Below are positions 54,253 through 63,580 of a DNA stretch of 64,000 nt, in pieces (within the stretch, counting starts at the first letter, position 1; every line of letters starts with the position of its first letter). A model generated the notes under the pieces. The model ran no database searches. It worked only from the letters and a program-made list of their open reading frames with translations, and was not told the origin of the DNA. This DNA comes from Massilia sp. WG5. Its GTDB lineage: Bacteria > Pseudomonadota > Gammaproteobacteria > Burkholderiales > Burkholderiaceae_D. The stretch spans positions 3,906,001 to 3,970,000 of the forward strand of contig NZ_CP012640.2 in NCBI RefSeq assembly GCF_001412595.2, read 5' to 3'. Position numbers and translations under genes: made by a program.

Positions 54253-55737
54253 ATGAAACAGACGCTGCAACTCAAGACATCACAGCACCTTGCGCTGACG
54301 CCGCAACTCCAGCAGTCGATCCGGCTGCTGCAGCTGTCCACTCTCGAGCTGCACCAGGAGATCGAGCAGGTACTGAGCGACAATCCGCTGCTCGAGCGCC
54401 TCGACGATCCGCTCGACCGCTCCGTGCGCCTGCTGGCGGACGGCGCCATCAACAACGGCGCCTCGACCTCCACCACGCCTGACGCGCCGCCCGCCCAGAG
54501 CCAGGGCGAGGAGGGCAAGGACAACGCCGGCGGCGAGGGCGAGGGCGGCGACAGCGGCGAGGCCGGCGGCGCCGAGCACGACATGGAATGGGGCGAGCCG
54601 GGCCGCTCCGGCAACGGCGGCGAGGACGAAGACGGCCGCCCGCAGCTGGAAGCCAGCCCGGTCTCGCTGCGTGAACACCTGATGGAACAGGTGCGCCTGA
54701 CCTGCATCTCGCCGCGCGACTGCGCGCTGGTCGAGATCGTCGTCGATACCCTCGACGACAACGGCTACCTCGAGGAATCGCTGGACGAGCTGCATGCGCG
54801 CATGCCGCCCGAACTGGAGATCGAGTTCGACGAACTGCGCACGGCCCTGTCGCTGGTGCAGAGCATGGACCCGCCCGGCGTCGGCGCCCGCAGCGCCGCC
54901 GAATGCCTGGCGCTGCAGATCCGCCGCATGCCCGGCGTGCCGATGGTGACGCGGCGCATGGCGCTGACCATCGTCGAACGCTACCTGACCTGGTTCGCGC
55001 AGCGCGAATTCAACAAGCTCAAGAAGGCCCTCGACTGCGACGACGAAGACCTGCGCGAAGCCCAGGCCGTGATCCGCCAGTGCAATCCGCATCCGGGCGC
55101 GGCCTTCGCTTCCGACGTCTCCGACTTCGTGGTGCCGGACGTGATCGTGCGCCGCGCGAAGGACGGCTGGAGCGTGCAGCTGAATCCGGAAGTGATGCCG
55201 CGCCTGCGCGTGAACAGCATCTACGCTGCCTTGATGAAGCAGGGAAAATCGGAGTCGCAGCTGAATGCACAATTGCAAGAAGCGAAGTGGCTCATCAAGA
55301 ACATGCGCCAGCGCTTCGACACGATCCTGCGTGTAGCGCAAGCAATCGTCGAGCGCCAGCGGAACTTTTTCTCCCACGGCGCAGTTGCCATGCGGCCCCT
55401 TGTTTTACGTGAGATAGCTGATACACTAGGTCTACACGAGAGCACAATTTCTCGCGTCACAACGCAGAAATACATGCTGACGCCGCACGGCATGTTTGAG
55501 CTGAAGTACTTTTTCGGGAGTCACGTCGCGACCGAGGCAGGAGGCGAAGCATCCTCGACCGCGATCCGGGCTCTTATCGTACAACTCACAGGAGCAGAAG
55601 ACCCCAAGAACCCTTTATCCGACAGCAAGATCGCGGAGATGCTAGGGGAACAGGGAATGGTTATCGCACGCCGCACGGTCGCGAAATACCGTGAGGCGCT
55701 GAAGATCCCGCCCGTTAGCCTTCGCAAATCCTTGTAA
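54253..55737 (+). CDS. rpoN: RNA polymerase sigma-54 factor
   Basis: 494 residues. Region I ([25 protein letters not shown] in part) is Gln/Leu-rich. A Gly/Asp/Glu-rich acidic linker (about 75-125) follows, then the core-binding region and the HTH ([14 protein letters not shown]). The C-terminal RpoN box [10 protein letters not shown], which recognises the -24 element, is intact. Start ATG at 54253 directly after lptB. Confidence 0.96.
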   Translation: MKQTLQLKTSQHLALTPQLQQSIRLLQLSTLELHQEIEQVLSDNPLLERLDDPLDRSVRLLADGAINNGASTSTTPDAPPAQSQGEEGKDNAGGEGEGGDSGEAGGAEHDMEWGEPGRSGNGGEDEDGRPQLEASPVSLREHLMEQVRLTCISPRDCALVEIVVDTLDDNGYLEESLDELHARMPPELEIEFDELRTALSLVQSMDPPGVGARSAAECLALQIRRMPGVPMVTRRMALTIVERYLTWFAQREFNKLKKALDCDDEDLREAQAVIRQCNPHPGAAFASDVSDFVVPDVIVRRAKDGWSVQLNPEVMPRLRVNSIYAALMKQGKSESQLNAQLQEAKWLIKNMRQRFDTILRVAQAIVERQRNFFSHGAVAMRPLVLREIADTLGLHESTISRVTTQKYMLTPHGMFELKYFFGSHVATEAGGEASSTAIRALIVQLTGAEDPKNPLSDSKIAEMLGEQGMVIARRTVAKYREALKIPPVSLRKSL

Positions 55738-55799
55738 CAAGCTGCCCAGCTGCGCAAGATGCGCGCATGTCCTGGCAGCGCATCTTCAAAGGAGTGTGT

Positions 55800-56177
55800 A
55801 TGAATCTCACTATCAGCGGACATCATCTCGATGTAACCCCAGCAATCCGAGAATACGTACAGAACAAGCTTGAACGCATCACCCGCCATTTCGATCAAGT
55901 GATCGACTCCCACGTCATCCTCTGCATAGACAATCTCACCGAGAAAGAAAAACGCCAGAAGGCCGAGATCAACTTGCGCGTTGCTGGGAAGATCGTTCAC
56001 GTTGCGAGCGCCGCACACGACCTCTACGCCGCGATCGACATGCTGATGGACCGCCTCGACAGGCAAGTCCAGAAGTACAAGCAGATGCTTCAGAATCACA
56101 GTAACACTCCGCTGAAACGCATGAGCAACGAATCCAACGAGTCCATTGAGGGAGGAGAAGCTGCCGCCGCAGCGTGA
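55800..56177 (+). CDS. hpf: Ribosome hibernation-promoting factor, short form
   Basis: 125 residues. The beta-alpha-beta HPF/YfiA domain occupies residues 1-100 (NLTISGHHLDVTPAIREYVQ, KAEINLRVAGKIVH). No long C-terminal dimerisation domain, so a short HPF. Binds the 30S decoding region in stationary phase. The ATG at 55800 has AAAGGAG. Confidence 0.92.
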   Translation: MNLTISGHHLDVTPAIREYVQNKLERITRHFDQVIDSHVILCIDNLTEKEKRQKAEINLRVAGKIVHVASAAHDLYAAIDMLMDRLDRQVQKYKQMLQNHSNTPLKRMSNESNESIEGGEAAAAA

Positions 56178-56202
56178 TCATTCCGCAGGCACAGCAAGGA
56201 CT

Positions 56203-56228
56203 AAGGGCGCATTGGCGCCCTTTTCGTT
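56203..56228 (+). terminator. Rho-independent terminator after hpf
   Basis: AAGGGCGC-attg-GCGCCCTT gives a perfect 8-bp stem followed by a T-rich tail (TTTTCGTTTG). It closes the kdsD-to-hpf run and precedes the enoyl-CoA hydratase gene at 56277. Confidence 0.85.
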
Positions 56229-56276
56229 TGTTGGGCGCTAGAATGCCGTTTTCCATTTCATGAATAACAAAGAGAC

Positions 56277-57362
56277 ATGAGCGAATACGTGCAGACCCGC
56301 GTCGCCAACGGCACCGGCATCATTACCCTGGACCGGCCCAAGGCCCTGAACTCGCTGTCGCTGGACATGGTGCGCGCGCTGACGGCAGCCCTGCTGGCCT
56401 GGCGCGACGAGGCCGGCGTCGACGCCGTCATTATCAAGAGCACCAGCGAAAAAGCCCTGTGCGCGGGCGGCGACATCCGCTTCTTCCACCAGGCCGGGCA
56501 TGCCACGCCGACGGGCGGGAGTGCGCTGCTGGAAGACTTCTTTACCGAAGAATACGCGCTGAACCACCTGATCCATTTCTATCCGAAACCGTATATTGCG
56601 CTGATGGACGGGGTGGTTATGGGCGGCGGCATGGGCATCGCCCAAGGCGGCCCGGACAGCGGCCTGCGCGTCGTGACCGAACGCACGAAGATGGCGATGC
56701 CCGAGGTGAACATCGGCCTGTTCCCGGACGTCGGCGGCAGCCATTTCCTGTCGCATGCGCCGGGCGCGCTCGGCATGTACCTGGGCCTGACCGGCAACAC
56801 CATCGGCGCCGCCGATGCCCTCTACGTCGGCCTGGCCGACGTGTTTGTCCCCGCTGCGCAATTGCCTGCGCTGCAGGACCTGATCGCCGCCACGCCGGGC
56901 GCACAATTGCCGGCCGCGATCCGCGCCTTCGCGGCGCCGTTCGCAGCGCAGGCAGGCGACAGCCAGCTGCAGCAACAGCGTGCGCTGATCGATCGCCATT
57001 TCGCGGCATCCTCGGTGCAGGCCGTGATGGAGTCGCTGGCCGGCGACGCCAGCCCCTTCGCGCAGAAAGCCCTGGCCGCCATGCGCCAGCGCTCGCCGCT
57101 GATGATGTCCGTGACGCGCGAGATGCTGGTGCGCGGCGCCAGCATGGACGTGGCCGGCTGCCTGCGCATGGAGCGCTCCCTGGTGCGCCGCAACTTCGAG
57201 CACGGCGAGGTGCTGGAAGGCGTGCGCGCCCTGGTGATCGACAAGGACAATGCGCCGGCATGGAACCCGCCGACGCTCGAGGCCGTCACACCGGAGATGG
57301 TGGCGCGCTTCTTCGAGCCGGTGTGGCCGGCGCATGCGCATCCGCTGCGGGACCTAGTATAA
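56277..57362 (+). CDS. Enoyl-CoA hydratase/isomerase family, 3-hydroxyisobutyryl-CoA hydrolase-like
   Basis: 361 residues, longer than plain enoyl-CoA hydratases and close to HIBCH-type hydrolases. ALCAGGDIRFF and GVVMGGGMGIA form the oxyanion hole, and FPDVGGSHFLS carries the Glu/Asp region. It most likely hydrolyses 3-hydroxyisobutyryl-CoA (valine route) or a similar 3-hydroxyacyl-CoA. The neighbouring dehydrogenase and GntP permease suggest a hydroxy-acid pathway. Confidence 0.82.
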   Translation: MSEYVQTRVANGTGIITLDRPKALNSLSLDMVRALTAALLAWRDEAGVDAVIIKSTSEKALCAGGDIRFFHQAGHATPTGGSALLEDFFTEEYALNHLIHFYPKPYIALMDGVVMGGGMGIAQGGPDSGLRVVTERTKMAMPEVNIGLFPDVGGSHFLSHAPGALGMYLGLTGNTIGAADALYVGLADVFVPAAQLPALQDLIAATPGAQLPAAIRAFAAPFAAQAGDSQLQQQRALIDRHFAASSVQAVMESLAGDASPFAQKALAAMRQRSPLMMSVTREMLVRGASMDVAGCLRMERSLVRRNFEHGEVLEGVRALVIDKDNAPAWNPPTLEAVTPEMVARFFEPVWPAHAHPLRDLV

Positions 57363-57439
57363 ATACTGTAGTGCCCCGCTTTCCGATGACGCAATGCATC
57401 ATCCCTGCTATCGTTGCGCCATTCGCATAAGGAGACAAC

Positions 57440-58357
57440 ATGACAGATATTCACGTCATCGGTGTCGTCGGAGGCGGCCTGATGGGCGTTGGCATCGCGA
57501 CGCAGTTCGCGCTGGCCGGCCACGCCACGCTGGTAGTGGAAGCCGACCCCGAACGCGCGGCCGGGATTCCTGTCCGCGCGGCCGACATCCTGTCGCAGCT
57601 GATGGCGGCGGGCCTGGTCGACGCGCCGCAACGCGACGCCGCGCTCGCGCGCCTGCGCGTGAGCGGCGGCCTGGACGAACTGGCCGGCGCCGCCATGGCC
57701 ATCGAAGCGATTCCCGAAGTCCTCGGGGCCAAGCACACGCTGTATGCCCAGCTCGAAGACATCATGGCGCCGGATGCCATCATCGCCAGCAATACCAGCG
57801 GTTTTCCGCCGGACGCGCTGTCCGAACACATGCGGAAACCGGCCCGGTTCCTGGTCGCGCATTTCTGGAACCCGCCGCACCTGATTCCGCTGGTGGAAGT
57901 GGTGCCGGGCAGCGCGACGGCGCCCGACGCGGTCGAGCGCAGCGTGCGCCTGCTGGCCGGCATCGGCATGGAGCCGGTGGTGCTGAAGGCGGCGATTCCC
58001 GGCTTCATCGGCAACCGGCTGCAGTTCGCGGTGCTGCGCGAAGCGCTCCACATCGTGCGTTCCGGCGCGGCCACGCCCGAGACCGTGGACGCCGTGATGA
58101 AAGCCTGCCTGGGGCGGCGCTACAGCATCATGGGGCCCTTCGAGAGCGCCGACCTCGGCGGCCTGCATACCCTGATGGGGATCGGCGCCAACCTGATGCC
58201 GGCGCTGGCCAAGGACGAGGAGGTGCTCGAGCTGATGCGCGCCCACGTCGACAAGGGCGAACTCGGCGCAAGCACGGGGCAGGGCTTCTATACCTGGGAC
58301 GAAGACCGGATCGCAGACCTGAAGGCGCGCCGCTTGCGCCAGCTTTCAGGCAAATGA
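57440..58357 (+). CDS. 3-hydroxyacyl-CoA dehydrogenase family protein
   Basis: 305 residues. NAD-binding GVVGGGLMGVGIA at the N-terminus, ASNTSGFPPDAL and AHFWNPPHLIPLVEVVPG are typical of the 3-hydroxyacyl-CoA dehydrogenase fold, including its L-carnitine dehydrogenase-like branch. The C-terminal domain is present (FIGNRLQFAVLREALHI). Substrate uncertain: 3-hydroxybutyryl-CoA, carnitine or a free 3-hydroxy acid. The start has AAGGAGAC. Confidence 0.82.
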   Translation: MTDIHVIGVVGGGLMGVGIATQFALAGHATLVVEADPERAAGIPVRAADILSQLMAAGLVDAPQRDAALARLRVSGGLDELAGAAMAIEAIPEVLGAKHTLYAQLEDIMAPDAIIASNTSGFPPDALSEHMRKPARFLVAHFWNPPHLIPLVEVVPGSATAPDAVERSVRLLAGIGMEPVVLKAAIPGFIGNRLQFAVLREALHIVRSGAATPETVDAVMKACLGRRYSIMGPFESADLGGLHTLMGIGANLMPALAKDEEVLELMRAHVDKGELGASTGQGFYTWDEDRIADLKARRLRQLSGK

Positions 58358-58456
58358 ATCATCGCCGCCACGCGCGGCATGACACAAGGTGTGCCTTCAC
58401 TGCCCGACGCGGCAGGGGACACCGCAATACCAAGTAAAACAATAGAGGAGTCTGTT

Positions 58457-59860
58457 TTGTCGTTTCTGATTGTCCTGGCCGCACTGGCCTTCCTGATGGT
58501 TGCCGCCTACCGCGGCTACAGCGTCATCCTGTTCGCCCCGATCGCCGCGCTGGGCGCGGTCCTGTTCACCGACCCTTCCGCCGTGGCCCCGGTCTTCACC
58601 GGCATCTTCATGGAAAAGATGGTCGGCTTCGTCAAGCTCTACTTCCCCGTGTTCATGCTCGGCGCCGTGTTCGGCAAGGTGATCGAGATGTCCGGCTTCT
58701 CGAAAGCCATCGTGCAGGCCGCGATCCGCTACATCGGCCGCTCGCGCGCGAACGCCGTGATCGTGGCCGTGTGCGCGCTGCTGACCTATGGCGGCGTGTC
58801 GCTGTTCGTGGTGGTGTTCGCGGTCTATCCCTTCGCAGCCGAGCTCTACCGTCAAAGCAATATCCCGAAGCGCCTGATGCCGGGCGCGATCGCGCTGGGC
58901 GCCTTCTCGTTCACGATGGATTCGCTGCCGGGCACCCCGCAGATCCAGAACATCATCCCGACCACCTTCTTCAAGACCACGGGCTGGGCCGCGCCGGTGC
59001 TCGGCACGATCGGCTCGCTGTTCATCATCGTGGTCGGCCTGGGCTACCTGGAATGGCGTCGCCGCGCCGCGATGGCCAAGGGTGAGGGCTATGGCGCCTC
59101 GCTCGTCAACGAACCGCAGGAGGCGTCCAGCGAAGCGCTGCCGAACCCGGTCATCGCGGTCCTGCCGCTGGTGCTGGTGGGCGTGGCCAACTTCGTGTTC
59201 ACCAAGATGATCCCGGTCTGGTACGGCGCCGGCGCCTACACCGTGCCGGCTGAGGTGCTGCCCGGCGTGCACACCCCGGTGACCGCGACGATCAAGACCG
59301 TGCTGGGGATCTGGTCGGTCGAAGCCGCGCTGCTGCTCGGCATCCTGCTGGTGCTTGCGACCGCCTTCCGCCGCGTCAGCCAGCGCTTTGCGGCGGGCTC
59401 GAAGGAAGCCGTCGGCGGCGCCCTGCTGGCGGCGATGAACACCGCGTCGGAATACGGCTTCGGCGGCGTGATCGCCGCGCTGCCGGGCTTCATCGTCGTG
59501 AGCGATGCGCTGAAGGGGATTCCGAATCCGCTGGTGAATGCCGCGGTCTCGGTGAGCTCGCTGGCCGGCATCACCGGTTCGGCTTCGGGCGGCATGAGCA
59601 TCGCGCTGGCCGCCATGTCCGACCTGTTCATCCAGGGCGCGCAAGCGGCCCACATCCCGCTGGAAGTGCTGCACCGCGTGGTCGCGATGGCCAGCGGCGG
59701 CATGGACACCCTGCCGCACAACGGCGCCGTGATCACCCTGCTGGCGGTGACCGGCCTGACCCACCGCGAATCCTATCGCGAGATCTTTGCCGTCACGATC
59801 ATCAAGACGTTGGCGGTGTTCTTCGTGATCGGCGTGTATTACGCGACCGGGCTGGTGTAA
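58457..59860 (+). CDS. GntP-family permease (hydroxy-acid/gluconate type)
   Basis: 467 residues with about 12-14 hydrophobic helices. PGTPQIQNIIPTTFFKTTGWAAP is a marker of the family (quoted in part, QNIIPTTFFKTTGW). I chose the TTG at 58457, six bases after GAGGAG; upstream in-frame ATGs lack a site. Members take up gluconate or 3-hydroxybutyrate. Located downstream of the two acyl-CoA genes, so import of a hydroxy acid is plausible. Confidence 0.82.
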   Translation: MSFLIVLAALAFLMVAAYRGYSVILFAPIAALGAVLFTDPSAVAPVFTGIFMEKMVGFVKLYFPVFMLGAVFGKVIEMSGFSKAIVQAAIRYIGRSRANAVIVAVCALLTYGGVSLFVVVFAVYPFAAELYRQSNIPKRLMPGAIALGAFSFTMDSLPGTPQIQNIIPTTFFKTTGWAAPVLGTIGSLFIIVVGLGYLEWRRRAAMAKGEGYGASLVNEPQEASSEALPNPVIAVLPLVLVGVANFVFTKMIPVWYGAGAYTVPAEVLPGVHTPVTATIKTVLGIWSVEAALLLGILLVLATAFRRVSQRFAAGSKEAVGGALLAAMNTASEYGFGGVIAALPGFIVVSDALKGIPNPLVNAAVSVSSLAGITGSASGGMSIALAAMSDLFIQGAQAAHIPLEVLHRVVAMASGGMDTLPHNGAVITLLAVTGLTHRESYREIFAVTIIKTLAVFFVIGVYYATGLV

Positions 59861-59872
59861 GAAAACCGTCGT

Positions 59873-59918
59873 GCCGGGCATTGCCCGGCCCGACTCCCCG
59901 CGCAGGCGGGAGCGACGT
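59873..59918. repeat. Intergenic palindromes between gntP and rapZ
   Basis: GCCGGGC-att-GCCCGGC at 59873-59889 is a perfect hairpin. It is followed by CCCCGCGCAGGCGGGAGCGACG (59897-59918), which matches the core of the repeat at 41146. The position between convergent genes suggests a terminator for both. Confidence 0.6.
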
Positions 59919-59924
59919 GGCAGG

Positions 59925-60788
59925 CTAGTGCTGTTCGCGATGCCGCACGACCACCCGTTCGGTATCGCTGAAATATGCGCCCAGCCGCTCCGCCATGTAG
60001 ACGGAGCGGTGCTGGCCGCCCGTGCAGCCGACCGCCACCGTCAGGTAGCTGCGGTTGTCGGTCTTGAACGAGGGCAGCCATTTCGCCACGAAGGCGCGGA
60101 TGTCGGCCAGCATCTCGACGGCCTGGGGCTGGGCGTCGAGGAAGGCGATGACGGGCGCGTCCTTGCCGGTCAGCGGGCGCAGCGTCAGGTCGTAATAGGG
60201 ATTCGGCACGGCGCGCACGTCGAACACGAAGTCGGCGTCCAGCGGCACGCCGCGCTTGAAGGCGAAGGATTCGAAGAACAGGGTCAGCTTCGCGTATTCG
60301 ATCTCGGCCAGTTCCTTGACCCAGGCGCGCAGCTTGTTGGCCGACATCTCCGAGGTGTCGATCACGTGGCCCAGCTTCTCGATCGGGCCCAGGCGCTCGC
60401 GCTCCTCCAGGATGCATTCGATCAGGGTGCGGCGCGCGGCCGGGTTTTCGCCCGGCCGCAGCTCGTGCGACAGCGGATGGCTGCGGCGGGTTTCGGAAAA
60501 GCGCGCCACCAGCGAGTGGGTGCTGGCGGTCAGGTACATCACCTTGACGTCGTGCCCCTTGTCGCGCAGCATGCGCACCGTGGCCGGCAGTTCCACCAGC
60601 GACTCGGCGCTGCGGGCGTCGACCGCGATGGCGACGCACTTGCTGTCGGCGCCGTTCACCGTCTCTACCAGCGAGGGCAGCAGGGCGGGAGGCAGGTTGT
60701 CGACACAGTAATAACCTGCGTCTTCGAGGACGTTGAGGGCAACCGATTTGCCGGAGCCCGAGATACCGGTAATGAGGACGATGTGCAT
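59925..60788 (-). CDS. rapZ: RNase adapter protein RapZ / P-loop ATPase
   Basis: 287 residues. Walker A GISGSGKS near residue 8, [11 protein letters not shown] and a C-terminal [19 protein letters not shown] are characteristic. RapZ binds RNA and senses glucosamine-6-phosphate levels in enteric bacteria. Here it follows hprK by 25 bases on the same strand. Confidence 0.92.
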   Translation of the reverse strand: MHIVLITGISGSGKSVALNVLEDAGYYCVDNLPPALLPSLVETVNGADSKCVAIAVDARSAESLVELPATVRMLRDKGHDVKVMYLTASTHSLVARFSETRRSHPLSHELRPGENPAARRTLIECILEERERLGPIEKLGHVIDTSEMSANKLRAWVKELAEIEYAKLTLFFESFAFKRGVPLDADFVFDVRAVPNPYYDLTLRPLTGKDAPVIAFLDAQPQAVEMLADIRAFVAKWLPSFKTDNRSYLTVAVGCTGGQHRSVYMAERLGAYFSDTERVVVRHREQH

Positions 60789-60813
60789 ACGGTGATGATA
60801 CCGTATCAGCGCC

Positions 60814-61749
60814 TTAATCGCTGCTCATGGCTTGCCTTTGCCGCTCCATGAATTCCTGCAGCGTATCGATGCCGCGCAGCTGCAGGATGGTGTTGCGCAC
60901 CGCGGCTTCCAGCAGCACCGCGATGTTGCGGCCGGCCGCGACCGGGATCACGACCTTGCGGATCGGCAGGCCGAGCACGTCTTCGGTCGGGAAATGGAAG
61001 GGCAGGCGCTCGACTTCCTCGTCCAGCGCGCCGCGCTTGACGAGGTGGACGATCAGCTTCAGCCGCATCTTGCGGCGCACGGCGGTCTCGCCGAAGATCG
61101 CCTTGATGTCGAGCAGGCCCAGGCCGCGCACTTCGAGCAGGTTCTGCAGCAGCGGCGGGCAGCGGCCTTCGATCATGTTCGGGGCGATGCGCGAGAACTC
61201 CACCGCATCGTCGGCCACCAGGCCGTGCGAGCGCGAGATCAGTTCCAGGCCCAGCTCGCTCTTGCCGAGACCGGAATCGCCGGTGATCAGCACGCCCACG
61301 CCCAGCACGTCCATGAACACGCCGTGCATGATGACGCGTTGCGCCAGTTTCTTGGATAAATAGACCCGCAGGAAATCGATCACCTGGGCCGCCGGCAGCG
61401 GCGTCGAGAACAAGGGGATGTTCTGCTCGTCGCAGATAGCGAGGATGTCCGGCGGGGTGTCCAGGCCCTGGGCGATGATCAGGGCCGGCGGACCGCCCGC
61501 GATCATTTCGCCGATCATGTGGCTGCGGGAGCCGGTCTTGAGGCGCTGGTAGTAATTCAGTTCCTGGTGCCCGAACACCTGGATGCGGCCCGGGTGGATC
61601 AGGTTCAGGTGGCCGACCTGGTCGGCGGCCGAGACGGCGTCGCCCGAGATCAGGCGCTCGCCGCCAGGGAAACCTGCAAACCAGCCGAGTTGCAGGCTGT
61701 CGCGATTGTCGTCGTACAGCCTTTGGATGGTCAGCGGTGTCTGGAGCAT
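60814..61749 (-). CDS. hprK: HPr kinase/phosphorylase
   Basis: 311 residues. P-loop [14 protein letters not shown] and the signature [16 protein letters not shown] are intact. Phosphorylates HPr on Ser in the nitrogen-linked PTS of betaproteobacteria. Lies 15 bases downstream of ptsN. Confidence 0.95.
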   Translation of the reverse strand: MLQTPLTIQRLYDDNRDSLQLGWFAGFPGGERLISGDAVSAADQVGHLNLIHPGRIQVFGHQELNYYQRLKTGSRSHMIGEMIAGGPPALIIAQGLDTPPDILAICDEQNIPLFSTPLPAAQVIDFLRVYLSKKLAQRVIMHGVFMDVLGVGVLITGDSGLGKSELGLELISRSHGLVADDAVEFSRIAPNMIEGRCPPLLQNLLEVRGLGLLDIKAIFGETAVRRKMRLKLIVHLVKRGALDEEVERLPFHFPTEDVLGLPIRKVVIPVAAGRNIAVLLEAAVRNTILQLRGIDTLQEFMERQRQAMSSD

Positions 61750-61764
61750 GGAATGTTCGGTAAA

Positions 61765-62247
61765 TTAACCCAGGGCCTGCAGGCTCGGTTGCCAGTTGAT
61801 GATGCGTTCGTGCACCGAGCGCGGATCCATATCGGTCGCCAGCGCGGTACGCACGGATTCGTCCGAGAACAGTTCGGCGATCTCGGACAGGATTTCCAGG
61901 TGCTGCTGGGTCACATGGTCCGGGATCAGCAGGAAGAACAGCAGGCTCACCGGCAGGCCGTCCGGCGATTCGAAGGGGATCGGCTCGGCCAGGCGCACGA
62001 AGGCGGCCAGCGGCGACTTCAGGCTCTTGCTGCCCTTGATCCGGCCATGCGGCACGGCCACACCATGGCCGAGACCGGTAGAGCCGAGGCGTTCGCGTGC
62101 GAACAGGTTGTCCGAGACCGTCGAGCGGGCGATGCCGCAGTTGTTCTCGAAAATCAGGCCGGCCTGTTCAAAGGCGCGCTTCTTGCTCGACACTTCTAGA
62201 TCCAGCTGAACGTTCTCGAGCGAGAGGATTTTGCTTAAATTAGTCAT
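61765..62247 (-). CDS. ptsN: PTS IIA-like nitrogen-regulatory protein (EIIANtr)
   Basis: 160 residues. The EIIA domain has GLGHGVAVPHGR with H67 as the likely phosphorylated residue. A start at 62247 (TNLSKILSLENV) fits the family better than a longer in-frame start. It regulates potassium and nitrogen responses. It leads the inverted ptsN-hprK-rapZ block. Confidence 0.92.
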   Translation of the reverse strand: MTNLSKILSLENVQLDLEVSSKKRAFEQAGLIFENNCGIARSTVSDNLFARERLGSTGLGHGVAVPHGRIKGSKSLKSPLAAFVRLAEPIPFESPDGLPVSLLFFLLIPDHVTQQHLEILSEIAELFSDESVRTALATDMDPRSVHERIINWQPSLQALG

Positions 62248-62624
62248 AACACGCTTCGTATTGCAGTGCACCCTGATGCTTGCGAGCGGGAATTATAGGC
62301 CTGTTTTATGGCCGTGTAATTCGATTTCGCGTCTGTCCGGCAGGCTGTTTTATCCCTACAGTGAAACGTCAATTTGAGGGAGCGCAACCGTTTTGCATCC
62401 AGACGCAATTTCCGCTACGAAATTCTAATTTCGGCGCACAGAAAGGGTTGTTTCAAGCCCATCTTTCGTATTTTCTAGCCGAATCCTGCCGACCTGCCCA
62501 GTGTGGACCTTGGCGCGGCAAAGCAATTGACGTCGCTTTGCTGCCACGTTCTGTCGTGGGAAACGGACACTAGATGGGGGCGATGCGCAGGTTTTCTATA
62601 CAAGCTGCGCATTGCGCAGCGGCC
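62248..62624. other. Non-coding region upstream of ptsN
   Basis: 377 bases between ptsN and queF. A palindrome CGAAATT-ct-AATTTCG lies at 62418-62433, and a hairpin at 62604-62620 follows queF. The ORF at 62280-62573 (+) lacks a ribosome-binding site and normal coding character. Promoter sequence for ptsN is expected; nothing else is recognised. Confidence 0.6.
62604..62620 (-). terminator. Hairpin after queF, possible terminator
   Basis: On the minus strand GCTGCGC-aat-GCGCAGC forms a perfect 7-bp stem just after the queF stop. It is followed by TTGTATAG rather than a pure T run, so termination is uncertain. Confidence 0.45.
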
Positions 62625-63455
62625 TTACTGGCGGGCGGTGCGCAAATTCGGCGGTTTTCCCGTGCTGAAATTGGCGCGCCAGGGATTGATGTCGAGCCCG
62701 CCACGCCGGGTGTAGCGGGCGTACACCGCCAGCTTGTTCGGTTTGCAGTGGCGCAGGATGTCGGTAAAGATGCGCTCGACACATTGCTCGTGAAATTCGT
62801 TGTGCTCACGGAAACCGATCAGGTAGCGCAGCAGGCTTTCCTGGTCGATTTGCGGACCGACGTAATGGATCTGCACGCTGGCCCAGTCCGGCTGGCCCGT
62901 CACCAGGCAATTCGATTTCAGCAGGTGCGACACCAGGGTCTCCTCGACCGCCGCTTCCTCATGCTTGGCGCTGAGCAATTCCGGGGCCGGCGCATAGTTG
63001 TCGACCTCGATGTCGAGGCGGTCCAGCAGCAGGCCGTCCAGTTCGCCCATCTTCAGCTTGCCGAAGTCGTCCGGCATGCTCAGCGTCACATGCACCGGTG
63101 CGCCGAAGGCGTTCGACAGGTCTTCGCGCAGCAGGGCCAGTAGGGCGTCCGTGTTCGCCAGGCGGGTCTGGTTGAAGGAGTTCAGGTAGAGCTTGAACGA
63201 TTTCGATTCGACGATGTTCGGCGAGTCGGCCGGGGCCGTGATGGTCGCGATCGCCACTTGCGGCTTGCCGCGCATGTTCAGCCACGACAGTTCGTAGGCA
63301 TTCCAGATGTCGACGCCGAAGAAGGGCAGGGTGCCCGTCAGGGCGAGTTCGTCGCGCTTTTGCTGGCGCGAAATGGGAAACAGCAGCTCGGGCGCGTACT
63401 GGGTCTGGTAGGCCGAGGTCTTACCGAGCGGCGATTGATCAGGGGTATTGGTCAT
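62625..63455 (-). CDS. queF: NADPH-dependent 7-cyano-7-deazaguanine reductase (QueF, long form)
   Basis: 276 residues, the two-domain (YqcD-type) length. Reduces preQ0 to preQ1 for queuosine. [15 protein letters not shown] is the QueF motif in the N-terminal half, [16 protein letters not shown] carries the catalytic Cys, and [13 protein letters not shown] follows. Single gene, with its own non-coding flanks. Confidence 0.93.
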   Translation of the reverse strand: MTNTPDQSPLGKTSAYQTQYAPELLFPISRQQKRDELALTGTLPFFGVDIWNAYELSWLNMRGKPQVAIATITAPADSPNIVESKSFKLYLNSFNQTRLANTDALLALLREDLSNAFGAPVHVTLSMPDDFGKLKMGELDGLLLDRLDIEVDNYAPAPELLSAKHEEAAVEETLVSHLLKSNCLVTGQPDWASVQIHYVGPQIDQESLLRYLIGFREHNEFHEQCVERIFTDILRHCKPNKLAVYARYTRRGGLDINPWRANFSTGKPPNLRTARQ

Positions 63456-63548
63456 TTTTCAGTCTCGAAAGCCGGACTTGACGCGGGATCGCCGCGTCGG
63501 CAAAGCCGCGTATCCTACACCTTTATGCCAATCGATGCGTGCGCGGAT

Positions 63549-63570
63549 GGCAGGCACGGGCGTGCCTGCC
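63549..63570. terminator. Perfect 10-bp hairpin between queF and ilvA
   Basis: GGCAGGCACG-gg-CGTGCCTGCC has perfect arms and lies just past the ilvA stop on the minus strand. There is no T tract, so it may act as a weak terminator or a repeat. Confidence 0.4.
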
Positions 63571-63580
63571 ACACAAGGCC

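Noticed and set aside
62280..62573. A 97-residue ORF between ptsN and queF
   Set aside because: No ribosome-binding site and no coding-like composition; better explained as a promoter region.
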